NCBI GenBank assembly: GCA_026125865.1
Contig: JAHCKI010000007.1
Location: 1-23,301, forward strand
Direction of reading: 5' to 3'
Length of the DNA stretch: 23,301 nucleotides
DNA from: Rhodospirillales bacterium
GTDB lineage: Bacteria; Pseudomonadota; Alphaproteobacteria; Rhodospirillales; Defluviicoccaceae
Shown here one piece after another: positions 15,787 to 21,693 of this stretch. The notes beneath the pieces are model-generated. The model was not told the DNA's origin. It saw nothing but the letters and a program-made list of their open reading frames with translations, and did no database searches. The translations under genes were made by a program, and so were the position numbers. Every line of letters starts with the position of its first letter. The first letter of the stretch is position 1.

Positions 15787-17015
15787 GACTTGTCACCAAT
15801 GTACTGGGTTACCGGCATCAATGGCTTGAAACCGGTGAGGCCGCCAACCGGTTCCGCGCGCGATATGGCGATACGCGTGAGGTCGCCGCCATGCATACCG
15901 CGAAACGCGAACAACGCCGCTTCGCCCTCCATGGTGACGGCGTTGGCCACAAGCCGGCCGCCGCGCTTCAACGCATCCCAACACGCTGTCAACAATTCGG
16001 GCTCTCCCACGCCGCCGCCCACGAACACGGTATTCGGCCGCGCCTCCAGCGTCGCCATGGTCTGCTTCGCGTCCCCTTGCACCACAGCTAGCTGGGGAAC
16101 ACCGAGCGCGAGGGCGTTGCGGGAGATCATGGCGCAGCGATCGGCATTGCGTTCGATGGCGACGGCGCGCGCCTCGGCTTGGCCCGCCCAGCGCGAGCGC
16201 GGAAGCGCGCGCAGCCACTCGATGGCGATGGAGCCGCTGCCGGCGCCCACATCCCACAGAACCTGTCCCGGCAACGGTCGCAGCGCCGCGATCGTCGCCG
16301 CTCGTACCTCCCTCTTGGTCAACTGACCATCGCTTTCGAACGCGTCATCGGGCAATCCCGGCACCCTTGGCAAAACGCGCGCCCTTGGTCCTGGTCGACA
16401 GTCGATGGCGAGGGTATTCAGGTCGGCGCAACGACCGTGATTCCAGGTCTCGGCGATACCGTCGATCCGACGCTCGCGCGGGGCACCCAGGTGTTCAAGA
16501 ACGGTCATGACGCTTGGGCCGTAGCCATGGGCGGTCAACAGCCTTGCCACCTCGGCTGGTGACTCTCCGTCGCGGCTCAGGACCAGCCAGCGTGCACTGG
16601 GCGCCAACGCCAACACCAGGGTCTCGATCGGCCGGCCATGGATGGTCAAGAGGTCCACGTCGGCGAGGGGCCAGAGCATGCGCGCCGCCGCCAGGGAGAA
16701 GGCGCCGGGGGCCGGAACGACGGTGATCTCGGCCGCATCGAACCGCCGTGTCAGGTTGGCGCCGGCGCCATACCACATGGGATCGCCGGTCGCCAGCACC
16801 ACCACCCGCCGGCCGCGCCAAGCGGCCATGGCGTCCATCGCCGTCGCAAGACCGCCGACCCAGGTCAGGCGTTCGGCGCCGGTCTCCGCAACCATGGCTT
16901 GATGCCGATCGCCCCCGACCAGAAATTCCGCCGATTGAATGAGCGCGCGCGCCGCCGGCGCCAAGCCGGACAAGCCGTCGTCACCAATCCCGATGATGGT
17001 GATCCAGGGTGTCAC
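15783..17015 (-). CDS. cobL: Precorrin-6Y C5,15-methyltransferase, decarboxylating (CobL, CbiE-CbiT fusion)
   Basis: Methylates C5 and C15 of precorrin-6B and removes the C12 acetate carboxyl group. The 410 residues join a CbiE-like tetrapyrrole methylase (IIGIGDDGLSGL at 7-18, ATGDPMWYG at 75-83) to a CbiT-like class I methyltransferase that also decarboxylates (QLTKREVRA at 231-239, SAM motif DVGAGSGSIAIEW at 255-267, VFVGGG later). Both halves appear intact and the length is normal for CobL. The start is GTG at 17015, overlapping the cobH stop (GTGA). The stop overlaps the fusion gene's ATG by 4 nt. Confidence 0.95.
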   Translation of the reverse strand: MTPWITIIGIGDDGLSGLAPAARALIQSAEFLVGGDRHQAMVAETGAERLTWVGGLATAMDAMAAWRGRRVVVLATGDPMWYGAGANLTRRFDAAEITVVPAPGAFSLAAARMLWPLADVDLLTIHGRPIETLVLALAPSARWLVLSRDGESPAEVARLLTAHGYGPSVMTVLEHLGAPRERRIDGIAETWNHGRCADLNTLAIDCRPGPRARVLPRVPGLPDDAFESDGQLTKREVRAATIAALRPLPGQVLWDVGAGSGSIAIEWLRALPRSRWAGQAEARAVAIERNADRCAMISRNALALGVPQLAVVQGDAKQTMATLEARPNTVFVGGGVGEPELLTACWDALKRGGRLVANAVTMEGEAALFAFRGMHGGDLTRIAISRAEPVGGLTGFKPLMPVTQYIGDKS

Positions 17016-17641
17016 GGTGCGTTTCCCATCAAGGCGTTGACGGCCGCGGACGCCATGGCGCTGCCGCCCCTGCGTCCACGAAGGGCGATATACGGAACCC
17101 CCGTCGGGTGCGCGATCAGCGCGTCTTTCGACTCCGCGGCGCCGACGAAGCCCACGGGAAAACCGAGGACAATGGCGGGGCGCGGACCACCTTCGTCAAG
17201 GATCTCCAGCAAACGGAACAGCGCCGTCGGGGCATTGCCGATGGTGACCACGGCGCCCTGCAGGTGGGGCCGCCACAGGTCCACCGCCGCCGCCGATCGC
17301 GTCGTGTGATTGACGCGCGCCAATTCGCAGACGCGATCATCATCCAGCATACAGATTACATCGTTTCCGGCCGGCAACCTCGACCGAATGATCCCTGCGG
17401 CGACCATTTTGACATCGGTCAAGATCGGCGCACCCGCGGCCAACGCCGCCCATCCCGAGGCAACCGCATCATCGCTGAACACCAAGTCTTCGACGATATC
17501 CGTCATGCCGCAGGCGTGGATCACGCGAACGGCCACCCCGACCATGGCGCCCGGCAAAACAGACAGGTCCGTCTCGGCGCGGATCATGGCGAACGATTGA
17601 TCATAGATCGCTTGCGGATCGCGCAGATAGTCAAGTGTCAT
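17012..17641 (-). CDS. cobH: Precorrin-8X methylmutase (CobH/CbiC)
   Basis: Moves the C11 methyl group to C12, giving (cobalt) hydrogenobyrinate/cobyrinate. From the chosen ATG the protein has 209 residues, the normal CobH length, beginning with the family-typical YLRDPQAIYDQSF. The catalytic histidine is H42 in RVIHACGM, with TDVKMVAAGI (75-84) and the VLGFPVGFVGAAESKDAL block (158-175). The frame stays open further upstream, but that extension is only the histidine-codon tail of cbiX read in another frame, so 17641 is the true start. It overlaps cbiX by 11 nt, and no Shine-Dalgarno sequence is visible because the upstream bases encode histidines. Translation therefore probably depends on ribosomes finishing cbiX. 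Confidence 0.94.
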   Translation of the reverse strand: MTLDYLRDPQAIYDQSFAMIRAETDLSVLPGAMVGVAVRVIHACGMTDIVEDLVFSDDAVASGWAALAAGAPILTDVKMVAAGIIRSRLPAGNDVICMLDDDRVCELARVNHTTRSAAAVDLWRPHLQGAVVTIGNAPTALFRLLEILDEGGPRPAIVLGFPVGFVGAAESKDALIAHPTGVPYIALRGRRGGSAMASAAVNALMGNAP

Positions 17642-18617
17642 GGGTACGGTGATGGTGCTCGTGATTGTGTTGATGGTGACTGTGATTGTGGTGTCCGTGG
17701 TGATGGCCGTGATCATGATGGTGATCGGCGTCGGTGCCGACACCGCGAACATGGTGATGGTGCCCGACTTGGGGCGAGCCGATCTCCGATTCATAGCCCA
17801 GGATCTGTTCACGGTATTTGCAGAGCTGGCACTTCATCAGGCCGGCGCCGTTCAGGGCTTCGTCGAGACGATCCACGAAGGAGTCGATCACCAGCGGGTG
17901 ATCATTGAGATACTCGGCCTTGAGGACTTCGATGTCCGGATGACGCTGGGCCGCCTCATCGGCGCCGTTATAAATACGGTCCACCAGGATTCCGGTGAAC
18001 AGGAAATAGGGGAAGACGATGATACGTTCGTAACCGAGCCGCATGGCGTGTTCCATGCCGGCCGGCACCAGGGGGTGGGCGACCCCGGAATAACTGACTT
18101 CGCACCAGCCGAACCCCATGCCTTCCCACAACATGCGCGCCACCTTGGAAGCGTTGGAGTTGGCGTCGGCGTCGTTGGTTCCGCGCCCAACGACCATGAG
18201 CAAGGTCCTGGCGCGGCCCACCTTGCGGCGCGATGAGGCTTCGGCCGCCTCGATACGGTCGGCGGCGGCGCGCAGCAGCTTCGGTTCGATCGCCAGTTCG
18301 CGCCCGAAGCGAACGTCGATGTCCGGATTCTCGCTGGCGAAGGAGTTGACCTCCCACGGCAGGTCGTTCTTGACATGGCCGGCGGCGAACAGCATGCCGG
18401 GCAGACAGACGATGCGCTTGGCGCCCCGCGCCTTCAAGGCCTCGAGGCCGTCACGAATGATGGGGCGGGCAAACTCCAGGAAGCCGCTCTCTACGTCATG
18501 ATCTGGAAGGCGGCGCCGCAGATGACCGGCGAGCGTTTGAAATTCCTCGATCGCCGCTACCGAGCGGCTACCGTGGCCGCACAGCATGACGGCCGGCTGT
18601 TGGTTCGTGTCGGTCAT
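17631..18617 (-). CDS. cbiX: Sirohydrochlorin cobaltochelatase (CbiX, long form) with MxCxxC and His-rich tail
   Basis: Class II chelatase inserting cobalt into sirohydrochlorin, the entry step of cobalt-early synthesis. The 328 residues carry two chelatase domains, with active-site H15 in CGHGSRS and H81 in FAAGHVKNDLP in the first. At 261-266 the sequence MKCQLC gives the MxCxxC motif that holds an iron-sulfur centre in long CbiX proteins. From 286 to 326 the tail contains 22 histidines in 41 residues, a likely cobalt store or delivery element. The start ATG overlaps the stop of a small upstream ORF (ATGA). The gene is first of the recognised minus-strand corrin run and overlaps cobH by 11 nt. 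The aerobic chelatase CobNST is not seen here. Confidence 0.93.
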   Translation of the reverse strand: MTDTNQQPAVMLCGHGSRSVAAIEEFQTLAGHLRRRLPDHDVESGFLEFARPIIRDGLEALKARGAKRIVCLPGMLFAAGHVKNDLPWEVNSFASENPDIDVRFGRELAIEPKLLRAAADRIEAAEASSRRKVGRARTLLMVVGRGTNDADANSNASKVARMLWEGMGFGWCEVSYSGVAHPLVPAGMEHAMRLGYERIIVFPYFLFTGILVDRIYNGADEAAQRHPDIEVLKAEYLNDHPLVIDSFVDRLDEALNGAGLMKCQLCKYREQILGYESEIGSPQVGHHHHVRGVGTDADHHHDHGHHHGHHNHSHHQHNHEHHHRTHDT

Positions 18618-18883
18618 TGCGCCTGGTCCTTGCCTTCGAGCGTTCCATTGTCGGGACGGGAGCGGGATGCCCCATCCGCCGACGCGGGCTGGTCATGGCC
18701 TCCGGCGCCGCGTCCGGTCGACGGGAGCATAGACGCAAGCGAGCGCCCTGTCATCTCGCGGTCTATCTCTTCGATATCTATTCCACCCAAAACCAAGCCC
18801 CTGTTCACTGTGGTTGGTGGACGATGTCCGCGCGGAACTTGGCTCTGTTGTGGCGGAGGTGCACCACATTTGCCCTGAAACAT
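18614..18883 (-). CDS. Small uncharacterised ORF overlapping the cbiX start
   Basis: An open frame ends with TGA overlapping the cbiX ATG by 4 nt, the same junction type used along this operon. From the ATG at 18883 it would encode 89 residues; the frame stays open further upstream and the start is uncertain. I do not recognise the product. The middle part (LVLGGIDIEEIDREMTGRSL) looks protein-like, while the C-terminal half is polar and low-complexity. Third-position GC is low in the first half and rises in the second, so only the latter half, for instance from the ATG of MTGRSLASML, may be translated. No ribosome binding site is clear. It could be a coupling leader peptide or no gene at all. 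Confidence 0.3.
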   Translation of the reverse strand: MFQGKCGAPPPQQSQVPRGHRPPTTVNRGLVLGGIDIEEIDREMTGRSLASMLPSTGRGAGGHDQPASADGASRSRPDNGTLEGKDQAQ

Positions 18884-19090
18884 CGAGAATACGCTTGGCC
18901 CCGCTATTTCCGCAGTCAAGCCCAAAGCTGATCCCGAAGCTGCCCCCGGTACTGACGAATCAGCGGCTCTCCCCGGACGACCGCGTCGCGAGATTTCACA
19001 CCAGTCCCAAAGTTTTCGCCACCTTAGTGAAAATATTGGCATTTTCGTTGCGACATTGCGACGATAGGGGCTGGTCGATTGTTGCGCAGG
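18884..19090. other. Divergent intergenic region between the corrin operon and the CHAP gene
   Basis: Some 207 bases, poorer in GC around 19005-19045, should contain the promoters for the minus-strand corrin genes and the plus-strand lipoprotein. On the minus strand GGTGTGAAATC (18992-19002) recalls one segment of cobalamin riboswitches, but the other conserved elements are missing. No promoter boxes are convincing. Confidence 0.3.
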
Positions 19091-19099
19091 GGAGGTGAT
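19091..19099 (+). promoter_or_regulatory. Near-perfect Shine-Dalgarno fixing a TTG start
   Basis: GGAGGTGAT is complementary to the end of 16S rRNA over nine bases, and its GGAGG core lies 6 nt before the TTG at 19102. It is too far from the next ATG (19123) to serve it well, so it selects TTG as the start of the CHAP-domain gene. Confidence 0.7.
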
Positions 19100-19101
19100 T
19101 T

Positions 19102-19707
19102 TTGCGGCGTTGGCTTGCGGCGATGCCGATTGGTGCGGCCATTTTGATGTTGGCTGCTTGTTCCTCGACGAATCCGGGACTGAAGGCGACGGATGGGGGG
19201 TACACAGCTTCTCCCGCGACACGAGACGGTGCGACCGTCGGGTACGGGATGTTGGTGGAAGGGACGGTCAAGTTGCAGTGTGTTCCTTTCGCCCGCGAGC
19301 TATCGGGAATTCGGTTGTGGGGCAACGCTGCGGACTGGTGGCGCAGAGCGGAGGGCCGCTATGCGCGATCTCGCCACCCCGAGGTCGGCGCAGTGATGGT
19401 CTTCCGCCGCACAGAACGCCTTCGGTATGGACACCTTGCCGTGGTGACGCAGGTGTTGTCCGATAGGCAAATCCTGGTCACCCATGCCAACTGGACACCC
19501 CATCGCATTGCCCGCGACGCGTCGGTTCGAGATGTATCGCCCAACAATGATTGGTCCCTGGTGCGGGTGTGGTGGCCGCCGACCGGTCGGATGGGGATCA
19601 CCGACTATCCCACCCACGGGTTCATTCTTTCCAATGACCCGGCCTCGCCGCAACAACTCACCGCCGCGACGCCACAAGCCATCGAGACGGCGATGAATGG
19701 CCGCTGA
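19102..19707 (+). CDS. CHAP-domain lipoprotein, putative peptidoglycan amidase/endopeptidase
   Basis: A 201-residue exported protein. The N-terminus MRRWLAAMPIGAAILMLAAC is a lipoprotein signal with lipobox LAAC, lipidation at C20, so it is anchored in a membrane facing the periplasm. Residues about 45-140 form a CHAP (NlpC/P60-like cysteine amidohydrolase) domain: nucleophile C60 in KLQCVPFAR, H111 in RYGHLAVV and N130 in THANW, with GAVMVFRR between. CHAP enzymes cut peptide or amide bonds in peptidoglycan. The C-terminus beyond 150 is not recognised. The start is TTG, chosen because of the strong Shine-Dalgarno site 6 nt ahead. The gene reads away from the corrin operon and toward the HEPN gene; 25 bases separate their ends and include a short TGA repeat at 19709-19723. 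Confidence 0.82.
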   Translation: MRRWLAAMPIGAAILMLAACSSTNPGLKATDGGYTASPATRDGATVGYGMLVEGTVKLQCVPFARELSGIRLWGNAADWWRRAEGRYARSRHPEVGAVMVFRRTERLRYGHLAVVTQVLSDRQILVTHANWTPHRIARDASVRDVSPNNDWSLVRVWWPPTGRMGITDYPTHGFILSNDPASPQQLTAATPQAIETAMNGR

Positions 19708-19732
19708 CTGATGATGATGATGACGAACAACC

Positions 19733-20125
19733 TCACGACGTTCGCTCGTCGAGGGTTCGCCACGCGCGATGCATAACGGGATAGTATTCTCGGATTCGAT
19801 TGTAGATCTGTCGCGCCGTCTCCTCATCGTAAATATGCGATGCCGCATTGCGATCCTTCAGCATTGAAATCCACAACGATTCGTCGTCGATCCAATGGGC
19901 CTTGAAAGCCTGCACGATGGCTTCGCGCGGCGTCGCTGTCTCGATACCTTCGTTCGAAAGTGCACGTTTTAAGGTCTTCCAAGTCAATTCTATTGTGAAT
20001 TCATAGCGCTGGATCGTGCCGTCGATGGCCAACGGCGCATCGGCCGGTACGGCCAGGGCGTCGCGCAAACGGTCGAGAGCGCGTTCCAGGTGGTCGAGCG
20101 ATGTTCTGCTTTTACGCTCGCTCAT
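19733..20125 (-). CDS. HEPN-type HI0074-family protein (HepT-like toxin candidate)
   Basis: A 130-residue all-alpha protein of the HI0074 nucleotidyltransferase-substrate-binding family, related to HEPN RNases. It contains R92-x4-H97-x-Y99 in DRNAASHIYDE, matching the RX4HXY motif in which R and H serve catalysis and Y is the site AMPylated by the partner in HepT/MntA systems. The gene follows the nucleotidyltransferase with a 14-nt overlap, the usual operon order. AGGGTGAT lies about 5 nt before the ATG. By family knowledge the pair may be a toxin-antitoxin module with HepT as toxin and the nucleotidyltransferase as the neutralising enzyme; older annotation as a substrate-binding subunit is the alternative. 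Confidence 0.85.
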   Translation of the reverse strand: MSERKSRTSLDHLERALDRLRDALAVPADAPLAIDGTIQRYEFTIELTWKTLKRALSNEGIETATPREAIVQAFKAHWIDDESLWISMLKDRNAASHIYDEETARQIYNRIREYYPVMHRAWRTLDERTS

Positions 20126-20408
20126 AAATCACCCTGCCGGTTCGGCTGATCTCGTCCCGAAACGCTACCGGTGCGTGTTCCAGCCACACCAGATCAATCT
20201 GAATCAAGGTGTCGGCGTTCTCGACCGCGTCCACGATTTCCTGCCAACGCCTCTGAGTAATGCCGGGACAGGAGAGCGCGAGATCCAGATCGGATCGCTC
20301 TTCGGCATCACCTTGAGCGCGGGAGCCGAATACGATCGCCGCCGCAACCTCGGGGAAAGTCGAAAATGTCTTTCGAACAGCGTCTTCAGGATCGCGCGTG
20401 TCTTGCAT
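20112..20408 (-). CDS. MNT-type nucleotidyltransferase (MntA-like antitoxin candidate)
   Basis: Minimal nucleotidyltransferase of the polymerase-beta fold. The motif GSRAQGDAEERSDLDL fits the GSX10DXD active-site pattern exactly, with two metal-binding aspartates, and a third acidic residue is likely in LIQIDLVWLE. In HepT/MntA pairs this enzyme transfers AMP to the HEPN partner and silences it. I begin at the ATG at 20408 (98 residues), where family similarity starts; an ATG at 20432 and a TTG at 20495 are possible alternatives, and none has a clear ribosome binding site. It overlaps the HEPN gene by 14 nt. Confidence 0.83.
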   Translation of the reverse strand: MQDTRDPEDAVRKTFSTFPEVAAAIVFGSRAQGDAEERSDLDLALSCPGITQRRWQEIVDAVENADTLIQIDLVWLEHAPVAFRDEISRTGRVIYERA

Positions 20409-20594
20409 CCCATTGACCGAATGTCGTTTCATCGCGGCTCGACGCCCGCCATGGGGAACACGATAGCAAGCGCCAAGGAATGAAACTATAGGCAAACCGG
20501 TGTTGGCATCGCGTCTTGGTCACTCCGTCCCGCCGAAGGTCAAAGTTTCCCCGCCGCACCGTCATTGTTGTCACATCACCATTAAATGCCTTTC

Positions 20595-20610
20595 CGCTCC
20601 CCCCGGAGCG
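20595..20610. repeat. Small GC stem-loop upstream of yeiH
   Basis: CGCTCC and GGAGCG are perfect inverted arms around CCCC, in the gap between the divergent nucleotidyltransferase and YeiH-like genes. It has no T-run, so a terminator is unlikely; it could be an operator or a leader hairpin. The gap otherwise shows no gene. Confidence 0.35.
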
Positions 20611-20658
20611 TGGCAAAGATGGCCGCGTGCTCAAGGAATGTTGGAAAGAGTTTAACCG

Positions 20659-21687
20659 ATGGTTGAGGACGCTTCACCCGTTGCCGCCAGTCGCTTTCAA
20701 CGCGGAAACGCGCTTTTCCGTAGCGCGTTTCCGGGGCTTCTCGCCGCCGCCACGGTGGCCATGGCCGCAACCTTTCTGTCCGAGCACTACGGCGGTCCGG
20801 TGATGCTGTTCGCGTTGCTTCTCGGTATCGCTTTTCAGTTCCTTTCACAGGAAGGGCGTTGCGCCCATGGAATCGAAGTCGCGGCGCGCAACGTGCTTCG
20901 GTTCGGTGTCGCTCTGCTCGGCGCCCGCATCACCGTCGAACAGATTGCCAGCTTGGGCATCGGGCCGCTGATCGCTGTCATCGTCGGGGTCGTGTTGACG
21001 GTAGCGGTTGGTGGATTGGCCGGTCGGGCGATGGGACTTGGCGGCCGATTCGGCGTCTTATCCGGCGGCGCCGTTGCTATTTGCGGCGCATCGGCGGCGT
21101 TGGCGATCGCCTCGATCCTGCCCAAGGACGAGGACTCGGAACGGGACACCATCTTCACCGTGATCGCGGTCACCACCCTCAGCACGGTTGCCATGATCTT
21201 CTATCCGATGGTCGTTGGTTTCCTTCAACTGGACACGGTGAACGCGGGCTTTTTCCTGGGTAGCACCATCCACGACGTCGCCCAGGTCGTCGGCGCCGGT
21301 TACAGCATCTCCGAGCGCACCGGCGATTTCGCCACGTTCACCAAGCTGTTGCGGGTCGCCATGCTGCTGCCGGTCATGTTCACCCTGGCCGTGATCTATC
21401 ATGTCCCGAAAGAACCGGGGCAGAAGCGAAAGATCCCGTTTCAAGGCTTCCTGTTGGCCTTCGCGGCGTTGGTGGCCGTCAACAGCGCCGGCGCGATCCC
21501 GGAGCCGCTTCGCCTTGTCATGGTCGATGCCTCCCGCTGGTGCCTGGTGATCGCCATCTCCGCGCTCGGCATGAAGACCTCGCTGCAGGCCCTGGCGCAG
21601 GTCGGCGTCCGCCCCATCGCCCTCATCGTCGCCCAGACCCTGTTCCTCGCCCTCTTCATCCTCGGCCTGATCTTGTTCGTCCTGTAA
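20659..21687 (+). CDS. YeiH family putative sulfate exporter (UPF0324)
   Basis: A 342-residue polytopic inner-membrane protein with about ten hydrophobic segments, of the YeiH/UPF0324 family, annotated as putative sulfate exporters though substrates are rarely proven. Recognisable blocks are the LRFGVALLGARIT stretch near 85, a SGGAVAICGASAALA loop near 138, a cytoplasmic DEDSERDT loop, and STIHDVAQVVGAGYSIS near 205, which is typical of the family. GGAAAGAG about 8 nt ahead supports the ATG. The gene stands alone; it converges on the chemoreceptor gene with only 6 nt between their stops, so transcripts probably overlap. Confidence 0.9.
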   Translation: MVEDASPVAASRFQRGNALFRSAFPGLLAAATVAMAATFLSEHYGGPVMLFALLLGIAFQFLSQEGRCAHGIEVAARNVLRFGVALLGARITVEQIASLGIGPLIAVIVGVVLTVAVGGLAGRAMGLGGRFGVLSGGAVAICGASAALAIASILPKDEDSERDTIFTVIAVTTLSTVAMIFYPMVVGFLQLDTVNAGFFLGSTIHDVAQVVGAGYSISERTGDFATFTKLLRVAMLLPVMFTLAVIYHVPKEPGQKRKIPFQGFLLAFAALVAVNSAGAIPEPLRLVMVDASRWCLVIAISALGMKTSLQALAQVGVRPIALIVAQTLFLALFILGLILFVL

Positions 21688-21693
21688 GGGCCT

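Noticed and set aside
15172..16326. Long plus-strand open frame of 384 codons antisense to the fusion gene and cobL.
   Set aside because: A shadow of high-GC coding DNA; the opposite strand encodes clear corrin enzymes and the translated product has no recognisable feature.
17642..17812. N-terminal extension of CobH (57 extra residues rich in Thr and Ile).
   Set aside because: It is the histidine-codon tail of cbiX read in a shifted frame; homologous CobH begins at the ATG at 17641.
17009..17908. Plus-strand open frame of 299 codons antisense to cobH and cbiX.
   Set aside because: Shadow frame with Arg/Asp/His-rich low-complexity product; both strands cannot be coding here given intact CobH and CbiX.
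18834..19002. Possible cobalamin riboswitch on the minus strand (GGTGTGAAATC, then AGCCAAGTTCC about 160 nt on).
   Set aside because: Only one short segment resembles the consensus; the central CCCGC-ACTGT type box is absent and the B12-box candidate matches poorly.
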